From contig CAYHQN010000006.1 of the NCBI GenBank assembly GCA_964358545.1, forward strand, positions 6,278 to 70,277: a DNA stretch of 64,000 nt. Direction: 5' to 3'. Shown piece after piece: positions 41,967 through 49,883 of this stretch (the first letter of the stretch is position 1; the number at the start of each line of letters is the position of its first letter). This stretch comes from CAINVV01 sp031432175 (GTDB lineage Bacteria; Bacteroidota; Bacteroidia; Bacteroidales; Prolixibacteraceae). The translations under genes were made by a program, and so were the position numbers. The notes beneath the pieces are model-generated. The model searched no databases and was not told the DNA's origin. It worked only from the letters and a program-made list of their open reading frames with translations.

Positions 41967-44267
41967 ATGACAGGCAAATTGATTCTGGTCACTTTTGTGT
42001 GCTTCTTATTCAGCATTTGCAGTGTCAATGCTGCTGAGAAGCTTGTCTACTATGTTAATCCATTTATTGGAACTGATGAGGACGGACATACCTTTCCGGG
42101 AGCACTGGTTCCCTTTGGAATGGTGCAGCTAAGTCCCGACAATGGTGAACACGGCTACAACTGGTGCAGTGGATACCACTATTCGAGCAACAAAATTCAG
42201 GGTTTTAGCCACACCCATTATAGCGGTACGGGGGCAGAAAGTCTCTGTGATATTTCGGTTTTCCCACTTGTCAATGCAGCTCCAACCTGGGAATCTTTAA
42301 GTAGTGAGTTTTCCCATCAGAATGAGACGGCTTCACCCGGATATTATTCAGTTATTTTGAAGAGTTCGGATATCAAAGCAGAATTAACAGCTACGATCCA
42401 TTGCGGAATGCACCGGTATACTTTCCCGGAAGGTAAAAATGCGTTACTGAGGATTGATCTTGGATTTGGTAATGGTACAGAAGCGAGGGTGGGGCACAAT
42501 GGGGACGAGCCATTGGAGTGCTATTTCAAGAGAATTGATGATCACACTGTCGTGGGATTTCGCCGCTCAATGGGGTTTGTTGGCGAGCGTATAGTATATT
42601 TTGCTGCCAAAACGAGCCTTCCATTCGGTAATGTTTCAATCTTTGCGGATGGCACCCTTGTTCGATCGAAAGAGGTTGCGAATGCTGTGCGCCTGAAAAG
42701 TTATCTCTCTTTTCCTGGCACAAGAGCAGGAGCGCAATTGTTGGTGAAAGTGGCCATCAGCTCTGTCTCGGTAGATGGTGCCATGGCCGGATTGCGGGAG
42801 ATTCCCGACTGGGATTTTGACAAGGTGAAGAGAGATGCCGAATCTGCCTGGGGAAAAGAGTTGGATAAAATTGTCGTCACATCGGATAACAAAGCTTTCA
42901 AGGAGACCTTTTACACCGCAGTATATCACAACTACTTTGCACCTTTCAGGTACGACGATGCACTGGGAAATTACCTGGGCGCGGACAAAAAAGAGTACAA
43001 GGGAAAGAATATTTATACGCTTCACTCTTTGTGGGATACCTTCCGGGCTACCGCACCCCTTTTCACACTGACACAAAAAGAAAGGGTTCCTGATATTATC
43101 AACTCTTACCTTGCATTTTACAGGCAGCATGGATTGCTCCCTTCGTGGGAGATGTATTTCAACGAGGCCAATGTAATGCCAGGCTACCACGCGGTTCCGG
43201 TAATTGCCGATGCAATTCTGAAGGGAATCGGTGGGTTTGATTACCGGAAGGCCTTTGAAGCCATGAAAACAACTGCCAACCAGAATATCCGCGAATCGGA
43301 TTATTACCGCCAATACGGGTATGTGCCAGACGACAAGGATCCCCGGCAAAGGGGTGTCACAAAAACGGTCGAATATGCTTTTGATGATTGGTGCATTGCG
43401 CAGGTAGCCAAAAAATTAAACCTTCCGGATGATTACCGGGAGTTCATGAAAAGAAGCGGATACTGGAAGAATGTATTTGATCCCGCCACCGGTTTTGTCC
43501 GTCCAAAAGATACTGCCGGGAACTGGATGCTTCCTTTTAATCCGGCCGAGTCCATTGGATTTCAGGAGGGAAACGCATGGATCTACACCTGGTATGTTCC
43601 TCAGGATGTGTATGGCTTGATTCAGATGATGGGTGGTGAATCTCAGTTTGAGAAGAAATTGGATTCGCTGTACAATGGCCCTGAAAAACCTTACCGCAAT
43701 CTTAAGAACCATGGATTTTACGGACTTTCCGAGTTTTCAAATGAGCCGAGTCACCACGTACCATACCTGTATTCTTATATTGGCAAACCATCGAAAACAG
43801 CCGAAAAAGTCAACCATATACTGACCAATTTTTACAGCAATCAGCCCAATGGTTTGTGCGGCAACGATGATTGCGGCCAAACCAGCGCCTGGTATGTGCT
43901 CAGCGCCATTGGATTTTACCCGGTCAACCCGGCCAGTGGTGAATATGTGCTGGGATCACCTTTGGCGGCCCAATCTACACTCAATTTTGGTAACGGAAAG
44001 CATTTTACGATACGTGCGAACAGTTTAAGCAAGCAGAATATTTACATTCAAAAAGCGACCTTAAATGGAAAGCCCTATACCAAATCATTTCTACGGCATA
44101 CCGACATCCTGAGGGGTGGGGAATTGGTGTTGTACATGGCAGATCAACCATCGGAAACTTGGGGAGTGAGAATGGAGGACAGGCCAGGAAAAGAGGGGAG
44201 AGTACAGGACGGGGAGACTGGGGGACTTGGAGAAGGGGCGAGTGGGTACGATGAAACCACAAAATAA
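41967..44267 (+). CDS. GH92 exported alpha-mannosidase
   Basis: A 766-residue calcium-dependent inverting exo-alpha-mannosidase. The frame includes a TTG at 41961; the ATG at 41967 starts a good signal peptide (LILVTFVCFLFSICSVNA). GH92 landmarks are NPFIGTDEDGHTFPGA and VPFGMVQLSPDNG near residues 30-60, FSHTHYSGTGAE near 85, PAESIGFQEGNAWIYTWYVPQD near 520 and GNDDCGQTSAWYVLSAIGFYP near 630. The last 30 residues or so (RPGKEGRVQDGETGG onward) are low-complexity and encoded by a G-rich repeat, so they probably arose by extension into a tandem array. With the two GH38 enzymes it suggests mannan or N-glycan breakdown. Confidence 0.93.
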   Translation: MTGKLILVTFVCFLFSICSVNAAEKLVYYVNPFIGTDEDGHTFPGALVPFGMVQLSPDNGEHGYNWCSGYHYSSNKIQGFSHTHYSGTGAESLCDISVFPLVNAAPTWESLSSEFSHQNETASPGYYSVILKSSDIKAELTATIHCGMHRYTFPEGKNALLRIDLGFGNGTEARVGHNGDEPLECYFKRIDDHTVVGFRRSMGFVGERIVYFAAKTSLPFGNVSIFADGTLVRSKEVANAVRLKSYLSFPGTRAGAQLLVKVAISSVSVDGAMAGLREIPDWDFDKVKRDAESAWGKELDKIVVTSDNKAFKETFYTAVYHNYFAPFRYDDALGNYLGADKKEYKGKNIYTLHSLWDTFRATAPLFTLTQKERVPDIINSYLAFYRQHGLLPSWEMYFNEANVMPGYHAVPVIADAILKGIGGFDYRKAFEAMKTTANQNIRESDYYRQYGYVPDDKDPRQRGVTKTVEYAFDDWCIAQVAKKLNLPDDYREFMKRSGYWKNVFDPATGFVRPKDTAGNWMLPFNPAESIGFQEGNAWIYTWYVPQDVYGLIQMMGGESQFEKKLDSLYNGPEKPYRNLKNHGFYGLSEFSNEPSHHVPYLYSYIGKPSKTAEKVNHILTNFYSNQPNGLCGNDDCGQTSAWYVLSAIGFYPVNPASGEYVLGSPLAAQSTLNFGNGKHFTIRANSLSKQNIYIQKATLNGKPYTKSFLRHTDILRGGELVLYMADQPSETWGVRMEDRPGKEGRVQDGETGGLGEGASGYDETTK
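44205..44250. repeat. G-rich nonamer-like array inside the 3' end of the GH92 gene
   Basis: Units such as GGGGAGACT, GGGGGACTT and GGAGAAGGG follow each other at about 9-bp steps. They resemble the reverse complement of the 9-mer array at 5034-5060 (GGATGACTA type). Confidence 0.5.
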
Positions 44268-44283
44268 CCCGAGATTTTCAACC

Positions 44284-44340
44284 TTTCAAACAATTTTAAA
44301 ACCCTTCAAACATTTCAAACAATTAAAAACATTTCAAACA
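44284..44340. repeat. Four spaced TTCAAACA units before the WG-repeat gene
   Basis: TTCAAACA occurs at about 44285, 44305, 44314 and 44333 with AT-rich spacers containing AATTAAAA. The last copy ends on the first base of the ATG at 44340, so the repeat forms the translation start region. Confidence 0.6.
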
Positions 44341-44780
44341 TGAAGATGGAAAAGATAATTCTGATGATTTGCTTCATATTGGCTGGGACGGCTGTCCATG
44401 CCCAGCTAAACCCTTTTTATTCGGCCACCAACGACAAATATGGATATAAAGATGGGGGAGGGAAGATAGTGGTAGAGCCTCGATATGATCTTGCTTATCC
44501 CTTTACCGAAGGTATGGCTGCGGTTCGCTTAGCAGGAAAGTACGGGTACCTGAATGAAAGAGGGAAAGAGGTAGTGACGCCAAAATATGATTTTACCTGG
44601 CATTTTATCGGAGGTTTTGCTACCGTAAAATTGGGCGATAAGTTTGGGTTCATTGATAAAACGGGCAAGGTGGTCACCCCACTAATTTACGAAGAGGCCA
44701 ATAACTACCATGGCAACTGCTGTTACAAAGGTATGGCCAATGTGAAGGAGCACGGAAAGTGGAGACTTATTAAGTTGTAG
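44340..44780 (+). CDS. Exported WG-repeat protein
   Basis: A 146-residue protein with a signal peptide (ends HAQ, about residue 21) and three or four WG (KWG-type) beta-repeats, each with the pattern YGYxDxxGKxVVxPxYDxAxxFxEGxAxV: KYGYKDGGGKIVVEPRYD, KYGYLNERGKEVVTPKYD and KFGFIDKTGKVVTPLIYE. Such repeats are common in Bacteroidota and have no assigned enzymatic role; protein or ligand binding is possible. It follows GH92 after a 72-nt repeat-containing gap. Confidence 0.88.
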   Translation: MKMEKIILMICFILAGTAVHAQLNPFYSATNDKYGYKDGGGKIVVEPRYDLAYPFTEGMAAVRLAGKYGYLNERGKEVVTPKYDFTWHFIGGFATVKLGDKFGFIDKTGKVVTPLIYEEANNYHGNCCYKGMANVKEHGKWRLIKL

Positions 44781-44809
44781 CTGTAACTTAATATATGTCA
44801 ACGACTTTC

Positions 44810-44839
44810 TTGTCTTATTATTTTTAATTGCTATATTTA
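44810..44839 (+). promoter_or_regulatory. Putative promoter of the 42-residue membrane protein
   Basis: TTG (44810-44812), a 19-nt spacer and TATATTTA (44832-44839), seven of eight -7 box positions. A strong ribosome-binding site AAGGAG is at 44874-44879, 5 nt before the ATG at 44884. Confidence 0.5.
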
Positions 44840-44883
44840 CAACAAAGTAAAGGAATTTTGTTATACACTAAAAAAGGAGAAAA

Positions 44884-45012
44884 ATGAGCAAACTACTTCG
44901 AGGAATTGCGGCCGGTTGGGGTGCAAAAAAATTGGGCGGCGGATGCCTTTCCACGATTGTGATCTTCTTGATTTTGTGGTGGCTTTTGGGGCATTTCGGC
45001 ATTTTTAAATAG
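44884..45012 (+). CDS. 42-residue single-span membrane protein
   Basis: My own reading gives a short frame from an ATG at 44884 to a TAG at 45010-45012, with a strong AAGGAG ribosome-binding site and a promoter candidate. It has a basic start with MSKLLRGIAAGWGAKKLGGG, followed by a hydrophobic span CLSTIVIFLILWWLLGHFG and a short FK end. The design (glycine-rich basic segment, Cys at the membrane edge, one transmembrane helix) looks like a real small membrane protein. Function unknown. Confidence 0.7.
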   Translation: MSKLLRGIAAGWGAKKLGGGCLSTIVIFLILWWLLGHFGIFK

Positions 45013-45255
45013 ATTAGAACGTACGCGTTTCCCTTTTTTAACGCCAGTTTACTCCCTGCTACATTGCCCGGAATATTGCAAACAGACATCAGGATGGCAA
45101 TTGTCAATAGGACTCACTACTTTGGCTCCCAGAAATGTAGAAGCAAATGCAAAAATGGAATTGGCAAGCAGCAACCGGGAGTCAGGGGCAAGGTTGAAAG
45201 TAGAGTTACATAAGATATTGAACCATGGTTGTATATAATTAAAATATCCATTGTA
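45013..45255. other. Gap without a recognisable gene
   Basis: About 240 nt between the 42-residue protein and the next gene. Short frames exist on both strands but none has a convincing start, codon pattern or domain. No terminator hairpin or promoter was identified with confidence. Confidence 0.5.
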
Positions 45256-45825
45256 ATGAATACCGTTTCAATACCGCCCCCATTTCGGTTTAATCCCTGG
45301 AAACATCATCTTCATTGGGTACAAGAGGGTTTGCATCGTGTCCTAAACAATCCCGGGGACTTAAAATTGAGGGATGGGATTATCGAAAGTATAAGTTCTA
45401 TCAATAGCAATTATGTAGATATTTATACTGGGCCCTTAACTGCAGACCAGCTGATTAAGGGTATATATGATGAGTTTAAGAAATTGGAAATCAGTGACAA
45501 AAGTGAGTTTTTGTCATGGATGGGCGAGTGGGGATTCAAATTGGTAACCTTATCCGATGGCTCTGTATGGGTATTGCGCGAAGGGGCGGATGATGAATTA
45601 TACATTCATATCCATCCAGCAAGGAACTCTCCCAATATTATCCGGATACATGGAAATTCGTGGAAAACTGCAGTTGTTACGAAGATATTTTACCCTCACC
45701 AGGTTGATATGGACAATGTAGCCCTTAATGAAGTGAGGGTAAAACATTTGAACCTTTCCCCAATAAAAAATATAAATGATAGTCAACGGCTGCTAAAAGC
45801 GATGAGATTATTTAGAAATAGCTAA
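45256..45825 (+). CDS. Hypothetical protein, 189 residues
   Basis: A cytoplasmic-looking protein of 189 residues, no signal peptide. The frame opens with a TTG at 45229; the ATG at 45256 (MNTVSIPPPFRFNPWKHH) is used. It contains PWKHHLHWVQEGLHRV at the start, DIYTGPLTADQLIKGI, GSVWVLREGADDELYIHIHPARNSP near the middle and a basic C-terminus. I do not recognise a family. It is convergent with malQ, 15 nt away. Confidence 0.65.
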   Translation: MNTVSIPPPFRFNPWKHHLHWVQEGLHRVLNNPGDLKLRDGIIESISSINSNYVDIYTGPLTADQLIKGIYDEFKKLEISDKSEFLSWMGEWGFKLVTLSDGSVWVLREGADDELYIHIHPARNSPNIIRIHGNSWKTAVVTKIFYPHQVDMDNVALNEVRVKHLNLSPIKNINDSQRLLKAMRLFRNS

Positions 45826-45840
45826 AACGGATAATTAAAT

Positions 45841-47337
45841 TCAAATCTGATCAGTTCTTCCGTACATTCTGGTCAGTTTTAGCAACTGTTTGCCATGGGC
45901 AGCTTTCAGTTGCTTCTGTTGCATCCTCCAGATCCAGTTACCCCTGGTTGTTCCAGGCTTGTTCATTCTGGCCGAAGCAGATAGATTCAAGATATCCTGC
46001 ATTGGAATGATAGCCAGTTGGGCTACCGACTCTTCCGATTTCCTGATAAGATGCCAATTGTCCAGGGTTTCTGTACCCAGATAACTTTGTACCCCGGATA
46101 ACTCCTCCTGATTCAATGATTGCAGCCAACCCTTGGTCGTGTTATTGTCGTGCGTTCCGGTGTAGGAAACGAAATCAGCTGTGTAGTTGTGTGGTAAGTG
46201 TGTATTGTCGGCCTCTTCAGAAAAGGCAAACTGAAGCACTTTCATCCCCGGAAGGTTGAACTTCTTTCTGAGATGATGGACTTCAGGGGTAATAAGCCCC
46301 AAATCTTCTGCTACAATGGGCAGGGGCCCGATCTGGTTTTGCAGGAGTTGCAACATCTCCTCGCCATTGGCTTTCATCCAGCTTCCGTGAATAGCTGTTT
46401 TTTCACCTGCCGGGATTGCCCAAAAAGATTCGAGACCCCGGAAATGATCGATCCGGACCAAATCAAAAATACGCAGGTTGAAATGCATCCGCGCCATCCA
46501 CCACTCGAATCCCAGCTCTTTCATCCGGATCCAGTTGAAGAGGGGATTACCCCAAAGCTGCCCGGTTTCACTGAAATAATCGGGTGGCACTCCACCGACC
46601 AATGTTGGTCGTCTTTTTTCGTCTAAAAGGAACAGGGACTGATTGCTCCAGACATCGGAACTGTTGTAGGCAACATAAAGAGGTATATCACCAAAGATGG
46701 AAATCCCTTTCCGGTTCGCATAATTTTTGAGGGCAAACCATTGCCCAAAGAATATAAATTGCAGGAAACGGCTGTATTCTATCTCTTCTTTGAACCGGTC
46801 ATAATATGATGCCAGGGCAATCTCTTCCCGAAGTTGCAGCGCCTCTTCCCAGTAGTTCCAATCCCTACAGGGGAGGTTAGTTCGGCAGGCATCAAAAAGC
46901 GACCAGGATTCGAGCCACCACCAATGCTGGTCCCAGAACTGGCGGTAATCTGATCTGTCCAAACCTTCAGATTTTTTGAATGCGACAAAGGCTGTTTTTA
47001 AAAGTTTTTCCCGGTAGGGAAGCACAGCTTTAAAATCGACTTTTCCGGCGGGGAAAGCAGGTGGGTCAACAAGGGCATTCAGGGTTAAATAACCATCCCG
47101 TACCAGGAAGTCGAGGTCAATCAAATCAGGGTTTCCTGCAAAAGCTGAATAAGCCTGATAGGGGGAATGGCTCCGGTCTGTTGGCCCCAATGGTAGCATT
47201 TGCCAAACTTTCTGGCCGAATTCACTTAGCCAGTCGACAAATTTGTAGGCCTCTTCACCCATGGTCCCAATTCCGTACTTTCCTGGTAAGGAGGAGGGAT
47301 GAAGCAGTATTCCTGAGGCTCTGTTATTGACTATCAT
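45841..47337 (-). CDS. malQ: 4-alpha-glucanotransferase (GH77)
   Basis: A 498-residue cytoplasmic amylomaltase that transfers alpha-1,4-glucan segments. Typical GH77 elements: SGILLHPSSLPGKYGIGTMG at 8-27, FGDIPLYVAYNSSDVW around 215, VGGVPPDYFSETGQLWGNPLFNW around 245, VRIDHFRGLESFWAIP around 295 (nucleophile Asp), the acid/base region PIVAEDLGLITPEV around 340 and SYTGTHDNNTTKGW around 390. It is a standard single-domain bacterial form of normal length. It stands alone, convergent with the hypothetical gene and divergent from the superoxide dismutase, and probably serves glycogen or maltodextrin metabolism. Confidence 0.95.
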   Translation of the reverse strand: MIVNNRASGILLHPSSLPGKYGIGTMGEEAYKFVDWLSEFGQKVWQMLPLGPTDRSHSPYQAYSAFAGNPDLIDLDFLVRDGYLTLNALVDPPAFPAGKVDFKAVLPYREKLLKTAFVAFKKSEGLDRSDYRQFWDQHWWWLESWSLFDACRTNLPCRDWNYWEEALQLREEIALASYYDRFKEEIEYSRFLQFIFFGQWFALKNYANRKGISIFGDIPLYVAYNSSDVWSNQSLFLLDEKRRPTLVGGVPPDYFSETGQLWGNPLFNWIRMKELGFEWWMARMHFNLRIFDLVRIDHFRGLESFWAIPAGEKTAIHGSWMKANGEEMLQLLQNQIGPLPIVAEDLGLITPEVHHLRKKFNLPGMKVLQFAFSEEADNTHLPHNYTADFVSYTGTHDNNTTKGWLQSLNQEELSGVQSYLGTETLDNWHLIRKSEESVAQLAIIPMQDILNLSASARMNKPGTTRGNWIWRMQQKQLKAAHGKQLLKLTRMYGRTDQI

Positions 47338-47434
47338 CAGATGGTAATAAAGGAAAGGCGAAATAAGTGGAAATATAGAAAAATGTTACTGGAAGAAACA
47401 AAATTTTATGCCCTTCGTATTATAATTTGAATGT

Positions 47435-47449
47435 TTATAATCATTCTAA
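47435..47449. promoter_or_regulatory. PerR/Fur-type box candidate upstream of superoxide dismutase
   Basis: The 15-bp sequence TTATAATCATTCTAA is a 7-1-7 inverted repeat that matches the Bacillus subtilis PerR consensus TTATAATnATTATAA at all but one position. It lies between a TTTG element (47426-47429) and a weak -7 like TAAATTAT (47447-47454), a position from which a repressor would block the promoter. Confidence 0.45.
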
Positions 47450-47549
47450 ATTATTTAGGTCATGAAACGAGCATGTTCGTATAATATAAACACGGATGAA
47501 AAATTTACATGCGAGTTCCATCCGGCCTTTAAAAACAAATTATTTTCGG

Positions 47550-48215
47550 ATGAAAAATTTATTATTTATTTTATTCTTGTTAGTTATGGAAAACAGTGTA
47601 TTTGCCCAGTTTAGCCAGGAACCTTTACCATATGCATTTGATGCGCTTGAGCCGTCTATTGACAAAGCCACCATGGAGATCCATTATGGCAAACATCACA
47701 AGGCCTATGTTGACAATTTGAACAAAGCCGTAGCCGGAACGCCGCAGGAGAAGATTTCGCTCCTGGATCTTCAGAAATCAGTTACAGCGCAGACCCCTGC
47801 CGCAATCCGGAACAATGGTGGAGGAGTCTGGAACCACACATTCTACTTCAACGGGATGGCCCCCAATGCCGGAGGTGAACCAAAAGGAGCGCTTGGTGAG
47901 GCCATTAAAGCATCCTGGGGTAGTTTTGATCATTTCAAGGACGAATTTAAAAAGGCGGCCCTTGGACGTTTTGGATCAGGATGGGTTTGGCTTACCGTTG
48001 TCAATGGGAAACTGGTCATTCATTCAACCCCCAACCAGGACAATCCGCTGATGCAGATATCAGAAGTGAAAGGTACCCCGGTTTTGAGCCTTGACGTTTG
48101 GGAACATGCCTACTATCTGAAATACCAGAACAAGCGTGCAGATTATGCTGATGCTTACTGGAATGTTGTAAACTGGAAACTTGCCAACGAGTTATACGCT
48201 AAAGCACTGAAGTAA
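47550..48215 (+). CDS. Exported Fe/Mn superoxide dismutase
   Basis: About 221 residues when started at the ATG at 47550, which places a signal peptide (MKNLLFILFLLVMENSVFAQ) at the N-terminus; an upstream in-frame ATG at 47496 would bury it. Metal-site motifs: HYGKHHKAYVDNLN (first His), NHTFYF (second His), and DVWEHAYYLKYQ with Asp and the last His. Fe/Mn preference cannot be told safely from the sequence. Most Bacteroidota superoxide dismutases are cytoplasmic; this one should act in the periplasm or outside. A PerR-like box lies about 100 nt upstream. A 15-bp direct repeat (CGGATGAAAAATTTA) covers both candidate starts. Confidence 0.9.
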   Translation: MKNLLFILFLLVMENSVFAQFSQEPLPYAFDALEPSIDKATMEIHYGKHHKAYVDNLNKAVAGTPQEKISLLDLQKSVTAQTPAAIRNNGGGVWNHTFYFNGMAPNAGGEPKGALGEAIKASWGSFDHFKDEFKKAALGRFGSGWVWLTVVNGKLVIHSTPNQDNPLMQISEVKGTPVLSLDVWEHAYYLKYQNKRADYADAYWNVVNWKLANELYAKALK

Positions 48216-48216
48216 T

Positions 48217-48350
48217 AATTTTCGATTTTGGATTTTCGATTTTGGAATATCACCACATCAGAGTTATCCGGTTGTCTCTTTGATCGTTATCAATAATGAA
48301 CAATACTTCGGAGTTCCTAATCGAAAATCGAAAATCGAAAATCGAAAATA
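48217..48350. repeat. Second AT-rich inverted repeat of TCGAAAA heptamers
   Basis: Left arm 48217-48248 (TTTTCGA/TTTTGGA units) and right arm about 48316-48350 (four to five TCGAAAA units) enclose about 67 nt. The design is the same as at 17147-17254; the enclosed sequences are not alike. Confidence 0.75.
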
Positions 48351-48391
48351 AAAAGAGAGGCCATTGCACTGATGTGTACGGCCTCTCTTTT
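48351..48391. terminator. Bidirectional intrinsic terminator between superoxide dismutase and tonB
   Basis: A perfect 12-bp stem (AAAAGAGAGGCC at 48351-48362 and its complement at 48380-48391) with a 17-nt loop and A/T-rich flanks on both sides. It serves the two convergent genes. Confidence 0.8.
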
Positions 48392-48421
48392 ATTTAAATA
48401 GCGCAGAACTAAATCTGCTTT

Positions 48422-49198
48422 TTACTGCAGCTTGAAGCTAATTGGAACGGTATAAGAAACCCTTACAGGAACACCACGTTGTTTACCTGGTTTCCATCTA
48501 GGCAGGGTTGAAACCACGCGCAATGCTTCTTGATCGAGTGATTGGTCTACACCTCTGGCGATCTTGGCATTGGAAACAGAGCCGTCTTTGTTTACTACGA
48601 AAGTAACAAATACTTTTCCCTGGATTCCGTTTTCCTGAGCTACGGTCGGATAGACGATAGATTTGCCAATGAATGCACGAAGGGCTGACTCTCCGCCGGG
48701 GAATTCCGGCATCTCTTCAACCACAACGAATACCTGTTGTTCCTCTTTTTCCTGTACCTCTTCCTGTTTTTGTTCTACAACTTCAACAACCTCTTTGTTA
48801 ACGGTTGCAGTTACCTGTTCGTCGGAAATCATCAATTTGCTTTGATCTTCAAGTTTTACAGAGTCAACAACGACAGGGGCAACATACTTAACAACTGCTT
48901 GTTGTTCTGCCGGCGGCGGTGGTGGTGGCGGTGGCGGTGGCGGCGGTATGTCCTGTTGAAGGTTGTTGGCCATTTCCGCGATTACCTCTCTGGCATCCCT
49001 TGCTTTTTGTTTGGCTTGATTGCTGGCCCTGATATAGGGAACAATAACTATTAAACCAAGGATAAAAATACCTATCAGCGTAGAGATTAGAACAACACGG
49101 TTGTACTTTTTCCGAATCTGATACGCTCCATATTCCCGGTTTCTATTTTCGAAGACTATGTCATCGAAAGTAGGAATGATCTGTTTATCTATTACCAT
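48422..49198 (-). CDS. tonB: Energy transducer TonB
   Basis: A 258-residue inner-membrane protein that transmits proton-motive force to outer-membrane receptors. One transmembrane segment at about 33-52 (VLISTLIGIFILGLIVIVPYI), a run of twelve prolines near 80-92, a Glu/Gln/Val-rich periplasmic spacer and a C-terminal TonB domain (from about 168: FPGGESALRAFIGKSIVYP, GKVFVTFVVNKDGSV, LPRWKPGKQRGVPVRVSYTVP). It follows two ExbD genes and an ExbB gene in one operon. The receptor at 11950-14007 could be a client. Confidence 0.95.
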   Translation of the reverse strand: MVIDKQIIPTFDDIVFENRNREYGAYQIRKKYNRVVLISTLIGIFILGLIVIVPYIRASNQAKQKARDAREVIAEMANNLQQDIPPPPPPPPPPPPAEQQAVVKYVAPVVVDSVKLEDQSKLMISDEQVTATVNKEVVEVVEQKQEEVQEKEEQQVFVVVEEMPEFPGGESALRAFIGKSIVYPTVAQENGIQGKVFVTFVVNKDGSVSNAKIARGVDQSLDQEALRVVSTLPRWKPGKQRGVPVRVSYTVPISFKLQ

Positions 49199-49210
49199 AC
49201 GTGTCGATCT

Positions 49211-49879
49211 TTATTTTTTTGCTGTAGAGGGTGCAGAAGCGGTTAACGGTATTCCGAGAGCACGTTCCACCATATTTTGCTCGAGCCAGTCAATGTCGGT
49301 AACAATGTATATGGCAATTCCAACGATTGACATTTCATCAATAATATCGACAAAATTCTTGTACTTCGCTGTCTTGTAGAATTTGATCAGGACAATCGGA
49401 CCGGTATCGTCATTCTTTTTGAGCTGACGAATGGCTGATTGCAAAGAATCCTGTCTGATATCTATCTTCCCGGCAACGACATCACTCTTGAATGCTTCAA
49501 TTTTTTTGAAGAGCGCACGGTTTTTATCCAGTAATACCTGACGGATACCTGTGGCGCTGAAATTGGTTTCCCGTAAGGGTACCAGCGCTGCAGGATCTGC
49601 CTTACCAGGGTACCAGTATACTTTGTCGTTCGGACCCATTATGATGTTAAGCGTACGACTTTCGGCAATTTTAGGAGGTTCTACTTTCTCGTTTTTCTTG
49701 ATTTTCTCAGGCAAAGCGATTTCCATGACCTTGGGTTTTGCAAAAGCAGTCGTAAGCATGAAGAACGTGATCAGCAGACACATAAGGTCTACCATCGGCG
49801 TCATGTCTATGGCGGTTGAATGTTTTTTAGGTCTCTTCTTCCCGCCCTTGTGTTTTTCTTCTTGTATAATTTCTGCCAT
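49211..49879 (-). CDS. ExbD/TolR-family biopolymer transport protein (second copy)
   Basis: A 222-residue membrane protein. A cytoplasmic Lys-rich start (KHKGGKKRPKKHS), one transmembrane helix DMTPMVDLMCLLITFFML with the conserved Asp in the first part of the membrane span, and a periplasmic domain. It is the partner of ExbB in the proton channel that powers TonB. The two ExbD proteins differ in length and periplasmic part, so they may form a mixed complex. It is 12 nt upstream of tonB. Confidence 0.93.
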   Translation of the reverse strand: MAEIIQEEKHKGGKKRPKKHSTAIDMTPMVDLMCLLITFFMLTTAFAKPKVMEIALPEKIKKNEKVEPPKIAESRTLNIIMGPNDKVYWYPGKADPAALVPLRETNFSATGIRQVLLDKNRALFKKIEAFKSDVVAGKIDIRQDSLQSAIRQLKKNDDTGPIVLIKFYKTAKYKNFVDIIDEMSIVGIAIYIVTDIDWLEQNMVERALGIPLTASAPSTAKK

Positions 49880-49883
49880 TGTA

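Noticed and set aside
42636..43349. Minus-strand frame of 237 codons inside GH92
   Set aside because: Shadow of the GH92 gene; composition is rich in Cys, Val and Arg without domain features.
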